64,000 nucleotides of DNA from Kribbella sp. VKM Ac-2568 (GTDB lineage Bacteria > Actinomycetota > Actinomycetes > Propionibacteriales > Kribbellaceae): contig NZ_SLVF01000007.1 in assembly GCF_004345365.1 (NCBI RefSeq), positions 186,001 to 250,000 of the forward strand, read 5' to 3'. Shown here one piece after another: positions 1 through 7,211 of the stretch (positions are counted from its first letter, which is position 1; every line of letters starts with the position of its first letter). A program made the position numbers and the translations under genes. The notes below the pieces were generated by a model that made no database searches, was not told the DNA's origin, and saw nothing but the letters and a program-made list of their open reading frames with translations.

Positions 1-489
1 CTCGGCGATCTCGGCCGGAGTGGGTTCGCGGTTCAACTGTTGCTCCAGCACGGGGAGCTTGGCGGCGATCGTGCCCTGCATCTCCTGCAGCCGGCGCGGG
101 ATCCGGACGGTCCAGGCGCAGTCACGGAAGTACCGCTTCACCTCGCCGCGGATGGTCGGGATGGCGAACCCGATGAACGGTGTGTCCGCGTCCAGCCGGT
201 AGTGGTGGGCCGCCTTGACCAGACCGAGGTAGGCGACCTGCTCGAGATCCTCCGCCTCGGCGCCCCGGCCGCGGAACCGACGGGCGATACCCCGGGCGAT
301 CTCGATGTTCAGCTCGATGACGGCCTCGAGCAGCTCCTGCCGCTCGAACTCGTCGGTGCTGGCTTCCCTGCGCTCCAGCAGTTCAATGGTGGCCGATTCC
401 CTGGCGGCCCGTTCCTCGGCGGAGGAACACTGCGTCGGCACGGGCTCGGTGCTGGAGTGGAAAAGAACGGTGCTGATGGTGGAATTCAT
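1..489 (-). CDS. RNA polymerase sigma factor, SigB/SigF group (3' end outside window)
   Basis: The first 163 residues of an alternative sigma-70 factor that directs RNA polymerase to stress or development promoters. Region 2 spans about residues 50-125, with DLEQVAYLGLVKA (core binding and -10 recognition) followed by PTIRGEVKRYFRD, a signature of the SigB/SigF group. Region 3 begins at about 150 (EPTPAEIAE). The ATG at 489-487 has a GAGG six to nine bases upstream. The remainder, including region 4, lies beyond base 1. No anti-sigma gene is visible on the upstream side. A promoter of the type such factors recognise lies upstream, suggesting autoregulation. The group is clear; the exact paralogue cannot be named. 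Confidence 0.9.
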   Translation of the reverse strand, partial: MNSTISTVLFHSSTEPVPTQCSSAEERAARESATIELLERREASTDEFERQELLEAVIELNIEIARGIARRFRGRGAEAEDLEQVAYLGLVKAAHHYRLDADTPFIGFAIPTIRGEVKRYFRDCAWTVRIPRRLQEMQGTIAAKLPVLEQQLNREPTPAEIAE

Positions 490-560
490 GGATTGACCTC
501 GCGACGCATAGTCACGGCGTGGCACATCTCTGGACCACGGTCAAATACCTGACTACGCCC

Positions 561-585
561 GTACCCCGATCCAGCTGGTTCATGC
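561..585 (-). promoter_or_regulatory. Candidate SigB-type promoter of the sigma gene
   Basis: Read on the minus strand, GCAT (585-582), a 15-base spacer and GGGTAC (566-561) fit the GNNT-N14-16-GGGTAY pattern known for actinobacterial SigB/SigF promoters. Transcription would start near 554, leaving a leader of about 65 bases before the ATG at 489. This would make the sigma gene self-activating. It is a pattern match only. Confidence 0.45.
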
Positions 586-589
586 ATCG

Positions 590-1810
590 TCACTGTCTGT
601 GGCGTACCCCATAGAGAATCGCCCCCAGCAGCAGAACCGCCCCACCGGCGAAAACTGACGACCACGGCAGCGCGAACGCCAGCGTCAAACACCCCACCAG
701 CCCAACCGCCGGTACTGCGCGCGGCGGCCGCCCTTCGTCCGGGCGGAGGGTAGCCGCGGACAGGTTGGCGATCGCGTAATAGAAGAGCACTCCGAAAGAG
801 GAGAACCCGATCGCCTGACGGACATCCACCAGCGCAGCCAGTACTGCGACCACCGCCCCGACCGCGAGCTCGGCACGATGCGGGACCTGGTACTTCGGGT
901 GGATCTCGGCAAGCGCGGTCGGCAGATGCCGGTCACGCGCCATCGCCAGCGTCGTCCGCGAAACCCCGAGGATCAGCGCGAGCAGGGAACCCAACGCCGC
1001 CACGGCCGCGCCAATCCTTGCCACCGGCACCAATTCCGGCGCACCCGCTTCCTGGACCGCGGCCGCCACCGCGTCAGGACTCGCCGCGAGCCGCTCGGGC
1101 CCGAGAACCACCAGCAGCGCCAAGGCCACTGCGACGTATGTGATCAGGGTGATCGCCAGCGCGAGCGGTACGGCTCGCGGGATCGTGCGGCCGGGATCAC
1201 GAACCTCTTCGCCCAGAGTCGCGATCCGGGCATAGCCGGCGAAGGCGAAGAACAGCAACCCGGCCGCCTGGAGCACACCTCGGTACGTCGCGTCGCCACC
1301 GATCTCGAGGCGGCCGGGATCGGCGCTGCTAGAGGTCAGGCAGACGACCACGACCACGGCCAGGACCAGCAGGACGACGGCGACGATGATCCTGGTGAGC
1401 CAGGCCGCCTTCTGGATCCCGAAGTAGTTGAGTGCGGTCAGGGCAACGACCGCCGCGACAGCGACGGCGTGCGCCTGGTCAGGCCAGAGATAGGAACCGA
1501 CCGTCAGAGCCATCGCCGCGCACGAGGCGATCTTGCCGACCACGAACGCCCAGCCGGCCAGGTACCCCCAGAACGGCCCGAGCCGCTCGCGGCCGTAGAC
1601 ATAGGTGCCGCCCGATGCAGGGTACCGCGCGGCGAGCCGCGCCGACGAGGTCGCGTTGCAGTAGGCAACTACCGCGGCCACCGCCAGGCCGATCAGCAAG
1701 CCCGACCCGGCCGCCTCGGCGGCCGGCGTGAAGGCGGCGAATACCCCCGCGCCGATCATCGACCCCAACCCGACGACGACCGCGTCCCTCAGCCCCAGCT
1801 GCCTGCGCAT
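590..1810 (-). CDS. APC-superfamily amino acid/amine permease
   Basis: A polytopic inner-membrane secondary transporter of about 406 residues with some twelve hydrophobic segments. Near the N-terminus is GLGSMIGAGVF, the conserved glycine-rich start of helix 1 in the amino acid-polyamine-organocation superfamily. A second family landmark is the FFAFAGYARIATLGEEVRDP stretch in the middle, corresponding to helix 6 and its following loop. Length is a little short of the usual 430-480, mostly at the C-terminus. The substrate cannot be inferred. The ATG at 1810 is preferred; a GTG at 1819 in the same frame is an alternative, and neither has a convincing ribosome binding site. No partner gene lies beside it. 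Confidence 0.85.
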   Translation of the reverse strand: MRRQLGLRDAVVVGLGSMIGAGVFAAFTPAAEAAGSGLLIGLAVAAVVAYCNATSSARLAARYPASGGTYVYGRERLGPFWGYLAGWAFVVGKIASCAAMALTVGSYLWPDQAHAVAVAAVVALTALNYFGIQKAAWLTRIIVAVVLLVLAVVVVVCLTSSSADPGRLEIGGDATYRGVLQAAGLLFFAFAGYARIATLGEEVRDPGRTIPRAVPLALAITLITYVAVALALLVVLGPERLAASPDAVAAAVQEAGAPELVPVARIGAAVAALGSLLALILGVSRTTLAMARDRHLPTALAEIHPKYQVPHRAELAVGAVVAVLAALVDVRQAIGFSSFGVLFYYAIANLSAATLRPDEGRPPRAVPAVGLVGCLTLAFALPWSSVFAGGAVLLLGAILYGVRHRQ

Positions 1811-1848
1811 CTCCACCACGAAAGCAGTGGATCACGAGGACAACGAAA

Positions 1849-1876
1849 AGCGCGCGTCCCCGGAGGGTCGCGCGCT
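1849..1876 (-). terminator. Intrinsic terminator of the methyltransferase gene
   Basis: On the minus strand AGCGCGCG and CGCGCGCT form a perfect 8-bp stem with a 12-base loop, followed by TTTCGTT. It lies 22 bases beyond the stop of the methyltransferase gene and before the permease start. Confidence 0.6.
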
Positions 1877-1897
1877 CTTCACTGTGCTGGAAGGGGG

Positions 1898-2725
1898 TCA
1901 GCCCTTCTTGGCGATCCCTGCCATCAGGATGCGCTGGTACGGCTGCAGGTCCTCGGCGTCGGGCACGTCGCCTTCCGGGTCCTCCGGGAACCAGCGGGCC
2001 AGGAAGTCCAGGCCCGGGGGCACCAGCGGCAGACCGAGGAAGTGCTGCTCGATCCGCTCCGGGGTCCGGATCCAGCCGTTGCCCAGGCTCTCGAGGCCGG
2101 CCTGCTCCATCGCCTTCTGCAGCGGCTCGCCGGTGTCGACGAAGTCGGTGATGAACAGGTAGCTGCCCGGGGCCAGCTCGTTCATGATCGTCCGGACCCA
2201 CTCGTCCGGCTTCTCGTCGTCGTGGAAGTGCATGTGGATGCCGACGATCATCAGCGCGACCGGCCGGCTGTAGTCCAGGTGGTTCTTGATCTCCTCGTTG
2301 TCGAGGATGCTCTGCGGGTCGCGCAGATCCGCGGTGACGACGATGGTGCTGTTGTTCGTCGCCAGCAGCGCACGCCCGTGGGCGAGCACGATCGGGTCCT
2401 TGTCGACGTAGACCACCTTGGCGTCAGGGTTGATCTCCTGAGCCGCCTGGTGGGTGTTCTTCTGCGTCGGCAATCCGCTGCCGATGTCCAGGAACTGGTC
2501 GATCCCCGCTGCACGCACCAGGTACTGAACACCCTTGACGAGCGCCTCCCGGTTCTCGATCGCGCAGCGACCGGCGTCCGGGACGTACTTCAGATAGGTC
2601 GCCGCACCCTCGCGGTCGGCGGCGAAGTTGTCCTTACCACCGAGCAGGGCGTCGTAGACGCGCGCGATGGTGGGTTGGGAAGTGTCGAACTCCGGAGGAG
2701 CTTCCGGGCCGTCGGGAGTCGCCAT
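1898..2725 (-). CDS. SAM-dependent methyltransferase, DUF574 family
   Basis: A cytosolic class I methyltransferase of about 275 residues of the actinomycete-specific DUF574 (S-adenosyl methyltransferase) family. Family marks are ARVYDALLGGKDNFAADRE near residues 21-39 and FLDIGSGLPT as the SAM-binding motif I, then VVYVDKDP as motif II. Length is normal for the family if translation starts at the ATG at 2725, which has AAAGG eight bases upstream. A second in-frame ATG at 2764 lacks such a site. The physiological substrate of the family is unknown to me. The gene stands alone, ends at a hairpin terminator, and has an 8-bp inverted repeat 110-150 bases upstream. Confidence 0.88.
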   Translation of the reverse strand: MATPDGPEAPPEFDTSQPTIARVYDALLGGKDNFAADREGAATYLKYVPDAGRCAIENREALVKGVQYLVRAAGIDQFLDIGSGLPTQKNTHQAAQEINPDAKVVYVDKDPIVLAHGRALLATNNSTIVVTADLRDPQSILDNEEIKNHLDYSRPVALMIVGIHMHFHDDEKPDEWVRTIMNELAPGSYLFITDFVDTGEPLQKAMEQAGLESLGNGWIRTPERIEQHFLGLPLVPPGLDFLARWFPEDPEGDVPDAEDLQPYQRILMAGIAKKG

Positions 2726-3255
2726 CGGCGCAGCCTTTGTGTTGTAGGGAATCGATGCCGTCATCGTAGTGCACTCGCATACCAGTAGAAGTCCGGTGTG
2801 GCGCCGGCGGGAGTGTCCTGGCAGAGATTTGACGAAGCCTTGCGTGGTGCCTGATCTCTCAACTACGCAAGGGGTTCCGGAGTTACGCCCCGAACGTCCT
2901 GACATAACGATTCAATTCCGGTAGAGACCTGTTCCGCCGGTTCTCCGAGCAGCTTCGCCAGGTTCTTTCATCACCTCTCACCGGCCTGCTCCGGCACTTC
3001 CTCACCAGGCTCTCCGCCGACCCCTCGACCGGGCACCGCTGATCCGCGCGCGAGCCCCGTCACCCAGGGGTCCGCCGGCACCTCCCGACCGGTTCTGCTC
3101 CGGCTTCTGTCACCGAAAGCGACCGCCACGCCGGTCCTGAGCGGCACGCCAGCACGCTTCGTAAAGGACCGGACACCACGGCCTCCAACGTGTACGATGC
3201 AAATGCAAGCCCAAATGCACGTGCATATGCCAAAGACGTACGGAAGGTGCAGCTG
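2726..3255. other. 530-bp intergenic region
   Basis: No gene is supported here. It holds an 8-bp inverted repeat, CCTTGCGT at 2838-2845 and ACGCAAGG at 2865-2872, upstream of the methyltransferase, then about 300 bases with many CCGG steps and no recognisable coding, then the operator-like element of the DUF397 gene. Confidence 0.6.
3202..3226 (+). promoter_or_regulatory. Operator-like element, copy 1, upstream of the DUF397 gene
   Basis: AATGCAAGC (3202-3210), four bases, then the perfect 12-bp palindrome ATGCACGTGCAT (3215-3226), about 30 bases before the DUF397 start. The same composite recurs at 4340-4365. A shared site for the nearby XRE regulator is inferred. TACGAT at 3193-3198 could serve as a -10 just upstream. 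Confidence 0.55.
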
Positions 3256-3489
3256 ATGACTGCTGTCTACAACGGCATGCCCGGCGACTCGATGAGCGAG
3301 CTGACCTGGCGGAAGAGTCAGCGGAGTGGCCCGAACGGCAACTGCGTAGAGGTAGCGAAGCTTCCCGGTGGCGGTGTGGCGATGCGGAACTCGCGTCACA
3401 CGGACGGACCGGCGCTGGTCTTCACCAAGGCCGAGATCGAGGCATTCCTCGGCGGCGTTCAAGACGGGGAGTTCGACGACCTCGCCTAG
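3256..3489 (+). CDS. DUF397 domain protein
   Basis: A 77-residue protein that is almost entirely one DUF397 domain, recognised by LTWRKSQRSGPNGNCVEVA and the downstream VAMRNSRHTDGPALVFTK. DUF397 proteins in actinomycetes are small partners of XRE/DUF5753 regulators; where studied they act in developmental or antibiotic control, probably by antagonising the regulator. Here the XRE gene lies 1.2 kb downstream on the same strand. The ATG at 3256 has GGAAGG eight bases upstream, which decides the start over an earlier in-frame ATG at 3190 that would overlap the operator. A strong hairpin follows the stop. The family is certain; the biochemical role is not. Confidence 0.92.
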   Translation: MTAVYNGMPGDSMSELTWRKSQRSGPNGNCVEVAKLPGGGVAMRNSRHTDGPALVFTKAEIEAFLGGVQDGEFDDLA

Positions 3490-3505
3490 AGAGTTTCCGG
3501 AAGGC

Positions 3506-3545
3506 AAGAGGCCCCTTCACCAGGCGAGTGGTGAGGGGGCCTCTT
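3506..3545 (+). terminator. Terminator hairpin after the DUF397 gene
   Basis: A 16-bp stem (3506-3521 with 3530-3545) containing a single G-U wobble and an 8-base loop, beginning 16 bases after the stop codon. It ends in CTCTTAACG, so the U-run is weak. Confidence 0.7.
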
Positions 3546-3604
3546 AACGTCTGCGACCGCCCGGCAGCGGCCCCAGGAAATACAGCCGACCGCCGGGAAC
3601 GACG

Positions 3605-3713
3605 AAGGCCGGCCTTCCGCTAGAAGGCCGGCCTCGACCGGTACTGCGCTCCGCGACGCGAGGCTTTCCCTGGCGCCCGCGCCGCGGCCTAGGACTAGTG
3701 GGACATCACTAGT
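3605..3713. repeat. Cluster of short palindromes between convergent genes
   Basis: AAGGCCGGCCTT at 3605-3616 is a perfect palindrome and is nearly repeated at 3624-3635. Further on, ACTAGTG (3694-3700) and CACTAGT (3707-3713) form a 7-bp inverted repeat with a 6-base spacer. The stretch between 3490 and 3793 has no gene; it may terminate the convergent transcripts. Confidence 0.45.
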
Positions 3714-3793
3714 GGCAGGGCTCGCTCTCCTGCACTCTCAAGAGCAGTACTCCTTACCGAAGCGGCTCTATTACTACCGAGCCGCCCCGGACA

Positions 3794-4009
3794 TCACTGG
3801 ACCGTCAGCGGCCAGAGTTGTTCGCTGGGAAGCTCCGAGGCCGCATTCGGGGCGGCGGCGCTGTCCACGGTGATGCGCAGACCGGTGAACTTGGGCGTCA
3901 TCACCCGCTGGTAGCGCGACGCCCGATCCGGCTCCGCGACGTACTCGGCGATCAGGTGGTCGCCCAACCAGATCCGCACCATTTTTCGGCCTCCTCGATC
4001 GGTGTTCAT
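3794..4009 (-). CDS. Small protein of unknown function, translationally coupled
   Basis: A 71-residue protein with no family I recognise. It is mixed in composition, with a basic N-terminus and an amphipathic middle (VRIWLGDHLIAEYVAEPDR), and has no membrane segment or signal peptide. Its ATG (4009-4007) overlaps the TGA of the upstream 63-residue gene in the classic ATGA arrangement, which strongly suggests that both are real and made in equal amounts. The position, between a DUF397 gene and an XRE regulator and downstream of a shared operator-like element, suggests a part in the same regulatory module. That is inference from context. Confidence 0.6.
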   Translation of the reverse strand: MNTDRGGRKMVRIWLGDHLIAEYVAEPDRASRYQRVMTPKFTGLRITVDSAAAPNAASELPSEQLWPLTVQ

Positions 4010-4197
4010 CCCAGGCTCACGATCGGATCCCCGTCGAGATGACGGACGCCGCGAAGCCAGCCTTCGAAGGCCCAGCGCTGCTGCTCGGGGCAGCGCGCCA
4101 CCAGGTCCTGGATCTCCCGTTCGGTCAGCTCGTCCGGGGCACGCTCGCCACTGGTGTCGGCGACGTACTCGACGGGCTCGGTGTCGTGGTTGCTCAT
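4006..4197 (-). CDS. Small acidic protein of unknown function
   Basis: A 63-residue, strongly acidic protein with an ERAPDELTEREIQDLVARCP segment likely to form helices, plus a single cysteine. I do not recognise a family. It begins at the ATG at 4197, with GGGGA about nine bases upstream, and its stop overlaps the start of the next small gene by ATGA. A copy of the palindromic operator seen before the DUF397 gene lies about 157 bases upstream, so this two-gene unit and the DUF397 gene may answer to the same regulator. Alternatives such as an antitoxin-like or anti-regulator role cannot be tested by sequence alone. Confidence 0.6.
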   Translation of the reverse strand: MSNHDTEPVEYVADTSGERAPDELTEREIQDLVARCPEQQRWAFEGWLRGVRHLDGDPIVSLG

Positions 4198-4706
4198 CGA
4201 CTCGGGTTCCCCAACCAGTCATGCCGGCGGTACCGCGCCGACGGATCTGTGGACCGGCCTGCTGATCACACGATGTCACTATTCGCGAGATTCAGCTCAC
4301 CTTCTGTGCATGAAGCAATCATGGCGGTCGCACGATACGAATGCAAGCGCCCGATGCACGTGCATTCGCACGTTTTTCAGTTGTGACCATCGGGACGGCC
4401 TCTGAGCGTGCCGAAACCGCCGATCTGAGTCTCGAACCTGCCGATCTAGCTGACCGGGAAGCGATTTCCGCATCCGCGAGCCCGGCCGTGCGGGTCCGGT
4501 CCGGCTGAAGTGCACCCGATCGGGCACTCACACAGAGTCACGAAGAGGCCGATTCGGCTGGCATCGATGCCACCCGGGTGTGCCGGTGGACCGGAAATGC
4601 GATACCTATGTAAGAACTTCGACAGATCGCGGTCTCGACGTGCGATGATTTGGTCGGGGTGGGCAGACACCTGCCGTGGATTCGAGCTGGGGCGTCGGAG
4701 GTGAGT
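4198..4706. other. 509-bp divergent intergenic region
   Basis: The region separates the small-gene pair (leftward) from the XRE gene (rightward). It contains the second operator-like element at 4340-4365 and no convincing gene. A plausible rightward promoter lies near 4619-4649 (TCGACA, then GATGAT), but spacing is long at 19 bases. Confidence 0.5.
4340..4365. promoter_or_regulatory. Operator-like element, copy 2
   Basis: AATGCAAGC (4340-4348), five bases, then the perfect palindrome ATGCACGTGCAT (4354-4365). It matches copy 1 at 3202-3226 except for a one-base change in spacer length and a different spacer sequence, which argues for two separate protein contacts being conserved. Confidence 0.55.
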
Positions 4707-5579
4707 GTGACGGAGTCGGGCGCTCAGAGCGGGCCGACCGCGCTTCGCATCATTCTCGGAGCGCACTTGCGGCGGATGCGCGAGGCGGCCGGGATCACCC
4801 GGTCCGACGCGGGGTGGGAGATCCGCTCGTCGGAGTCCAAGGTCAGCCGGATGGAGCTGGGCCGGGTCGGGTTCAAGGAACGCGACGTCCGCGACCTCCT
4901 GACGCTGTACGGACTGGACGACGGGGAAGAGCGCGACCGCTTGATGGCGCTCGCGCGCGACGCGAACAACCCCGGCTGGTGGCACCGCTTCGGCGACGTG
5001 CTGCCCAGCTGGTTCCACTCCTACCTCGGCCTCGAGGCCGCCGCCCAGCTGATCCGTACCTATGAGCTGCAGTTCGTGCCCGGCCTCTTGCAGACCCAGG
5101 AGTACGTGCGAGCCGTCGTCCAGCTCGGCCGCGGGCTGATCCCGGCCGAAGAGGTCGAGCGCCGCGTCTCCCTGCGGGTCAGCCGGCAGGAGGTGCTGAC
5201 CAGGCCGAACCCGGTCCGCCTCTGGGCCGTGGTGGACGAGTCGGTGCTGCGTCGGCCGATCGGTGGCGTCAAGGCGATGCGGGTCCAGCTCGAGGCGCTG
5301 ATCGAGGCGACGCACATCCCGCACGTGACGCTGCAGGTGATGCCGTTCGACTCCGGTGGCCACGCGGCCACCGGTGGTGCGTACAGCATCCTGCGTTTCC
5401 CGGAGCAGGACCTGCCGGACATCGTCTACATCGAGCACCTGACCAGCGCGCTCTACCTGGACAAGCTCGAGGACCTGGACCAGTACACGGCCACCATGGA
5501 GGCGCTCTGCGTCGCCGCTCCCCCGCCGAGCAAGACCCGCGACATCCTGGCCGGCATCCTGCACGACTTCGACAGCTGA
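4707..5579 (+). CDS. XRE-family regulator with DUF5753 domain
   Basis: A 290-residue cytosolic DNA-binding regulator. The N-terminal helix-turn-helix spans about residues 14-70 (LRRMREAAGITRSDAGWEI, then SESKVSRMELGRVGF). The rest is the DUF5753 domain, recognised by LPSWFHSYLGLEAAAQLIRT, FVPGLLQTQEYVRAVV and HVTLQVMPFDSGGH. Such proteins are the standard partners of DUF397 proteins. The GTG at 4707 has GGAGG with a 5-base gap upstream; an in-frame start at 4650 would lack one. The gene ends two bases before the convergent DUF2461 gene. It is the best candidate to bind the repeated palindrome at 3215 and 4354, though that is inferred from proximity. Confidence 0.9.
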   Translation: MTESGAQSGPTALRIILGAHLRRMREAAGITRSDAGWEIRSSESKVSRMELGRVGFKERDVRDLLTLYGLDDGEERDRLMALARDANNPGWWHRFGDVLPSWFHSYLGLEAAAQLIRTYELQFVPGLLQTQEYVRAVVQLGRGLIPAEEVERRVSLRVSRQEVLTRPNPVRLWAVVDESVLRRPIGGVKAMRVQLEALIEATHIPHVTLQVMPFDSGGHAATGGAYSILRFPEQDLPDIVYIEHLTSALYLDKLEDLDQYTATMEALCVAAPPPSKTRDILAGILHDFDS

Positions 5580-5580
5580 C

Positions 5581-6207
5581 TCAGGCGTTGGCGGCGATCC
5601 AGTCGAGGAACGGCCCGGTGGCGCGCCAGTCGCGGCGGATCTGGTCGACCAGCTCGTGTGAGTGGATGATCGGCTCGAAGCCGTAGGACCGGCCCAGCGT
5701 CATCGACTTGTGCCGGAGCAGGTCGATCCGCGGATGCTCGGCGTCGTACCCGCGCGGTGTCGTCTTCAGCTTGTCGCCGCCGAGCGTCCAGCCGTCCGTC
5801 TGCAGATCCGCGAGCAGCTTCTCCAGTTCGGAACCGCGCCGCTCGTCGTCGATCGCCGTACGGATCCGCGCCAGGCGGTCGGACGGCGCCTCGTAGAAGC
5901 CGGCGCCGACGCGCACCCCGGGCGCCGAGATCTGGACGTACCAGCCGGTCGAGGGACCGAGGTCGATGAACGCGCCCTGGTGCGTCTTGTACGGCGTCTT
6001 GTCCTTGGCGAAGCGGACGTCGCGGTACGGGCGGAACATCTTGGCCGTGCCGAACTCCTCCTCGAGCTCCGCGAGCAGCGCTGCCATCGGTGCGCGGACC
6101 GACTCCTCGTACACCTGCTTGTGCGCCGTCCAGAACGTCTTGGTGTTGTCCATCTCCAGGTCGTCGTAGAAGTCCAGGGCGGCCGTCGGGAAACCGGTAA
6201 AGCTCAT
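5581..6207 (-). CDS. DUF2461 family protein
   Basis: A 208-residue soluble protein of the DUF2461 family (TIGR02453-like), known by the opening FTGFPTAALDFYDDLEMDNT, then FRPYRDVRFAKDKTPYKTH in the middle and GWYVQISAPGVRVGAGFY. Length is normal. The biochemical function of the family is not established to my knowledge. The ATG at 6207 begins the conserved region; an upstream ATG at 6270 would add an unconserved tail and run into the divergent gene. It faces the XRE gene tail to tail, with one base between the stops, so the two probably terminate against each other. Confidence 0.85.
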   Translation of the reverse strand: MSFTGFPTAALDFYDDLEMDNTKTFWTAHKQVYEESVRAPMAALLAELEEEFGTAKMFRPYRDVRFAKDKTPYKTHQGAFIDLGPSTGWYVQISAPGVRVGAGFYEAPSDRLARIRTAIDDERRGSELEKLLADLQTDGWTLGGDKLKTTPRGYDAEHPRIDLLRHKSMTLGRSYGFEPIIHSHELVDQIRRDWRATGPFLDWIAANA

Positions 6208-6262
6208 GCGGTCACGATAGTTCGCTGAGCCGGCCCGGATCTCGCGGCCTAGGGTGGTGGGC

Positions 6263-7210
6263 ATGCGCACAGTCGTCGTCGGCGGTACCGGTCATATCGG
6301 TAGCTATCTGGTTCCGGAGCTCGTGCAGGCGGGCCATGAGGTGGTCGTCCTCAGCCGGGGGCAGCGATTGCCGTACCGGGCGAGCTCGACCTGGCGGCAG
6401 GTCGAGCTGCAGACCGTGGACCGGGCGGCCGAAGATGCGGCCGGCACGTTCGCCGCGCGGATCCGCGACCTGCGGGCGGACGTGGTGATCGACCTGATCT
6501 GTTTCACCGAGGACAGCGCCCGGCAACTGGGTGATGCGCTGCGCGGCGAGGTGCGGCACTTCCTGCACTGCGGCACGATCTGGGTGCACGGGCCGAGTGC
6601 ATCCGTACCGACCCGTGAGGACGCGCCCCGGACGCCGTTCGGCGAGTACGGCATCGCCAAGGCCGCGATCGAGCGCTACCTGTTGAATCTCGACGGCCTG
6701 CCCGCGACCGTGATCCACCCGGGACACATCAGCGGACCCGGCTGGGCGCCCGTCAACCCTGCCGGTCACCTCGACCTCGCCGTCTTCGAGACGCTTGCGC
6801 AAGGCAACGAACTGGCGCTGCCCAACCTCGGGCTCGAGACCGTCCAGCACGTGCATGCCGCCGACGTGGCCGGCGTCTTCCTGGCCGCGATGGCGAACCG
6901 GTCCGTCGCGATCGGCGAGAGCTTCCACGCCGTCGCCGACGGCGCGCTGACGCTTCGCGGGTACGCCGAGGGCGTGGCGAGGTGGTTCGGCCGCGAGCCC
7001 CGGCTGATGTTCCTCCCCTGGGAGGAGTGGACGGAGACCGTGTCCGAACAGGACGCCCAGACCACCCGCGACCACATCGCCCACAGCCCCCACTGCTCGA
7101 TGGAGAAGGCGTCCCGCTTGCTCGGCTTCCGCCCTGGCCACTCCGCCCTGAGCACCACACTCGAGGCGATCGCCTGGCTGGTGGACAACGGCAAGATCAA
7201 GGTCGCCTGA
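6263..7210 (+). CDS. NAD-dependent epimerase/dehydratase family protein
   Basis: An extended short-chain dehydrogenase-like protein of 315 residues. The Rossmann motif is GGTGHIGSYL at residues 7-16, and VVLSRG follows as the second strand. The usual YxxxK pair appears as EYGIAKAAIERYL. The C-terminal half contains HPGHISGPGW and VQHVHAADVAGVFL, typical of substrate-binding parts in reductases that act on nucleotide sugars or flavonoid-like compounds. Substrate is unknown. The next gene starts one base after the stop, so the two form an operon. A divergent promoter must lie in the 55 bases shared with the DUF2461 gene. Confidence 0.8.
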   Translation: MRTVVVGGTGHIGSYLVPELVQAGHEVVVLSRGQRLPYRASSTWRQVELQTVDRAAEDAAGTFAARIRDLRADVVIDLICFTEDSARQLGDALRGEVRHFLHCGTIWVHGPSASVPTREDAPRTPFGEYGIAKAAIERYLLNLDGLPATVIHPGHISGPGWAPVNPAGHLDLAVFETLAQGNELALPNLGLETVQHVHAADVAGVFLAAMANRSVAIGESFHAVADGALTLRGYAEGVARWFGREPRLMFLPWEEWTETVSEQDAQTTRDHIAHSPHCSMEKASRLLGFRPGHSALSTTLEAIAWLVDNGKIKVA

Positions 7211-7211
7211 A

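Noticed and set aside
878..2788. A 636-codon open frame on the plus strand across the permease and methyltransferase genes
   Set aside because: It is antisense to two clear genes, is rich in Arg/Gln/Asp from GC-driven codons and has no domain.
6847..6858. A further copy of the ATGCACGTGCAT operator
   Set aside because: Only GCACGTGCAT matches; it lies inside the epimerase coding sequence without the AATGCAAGC half.
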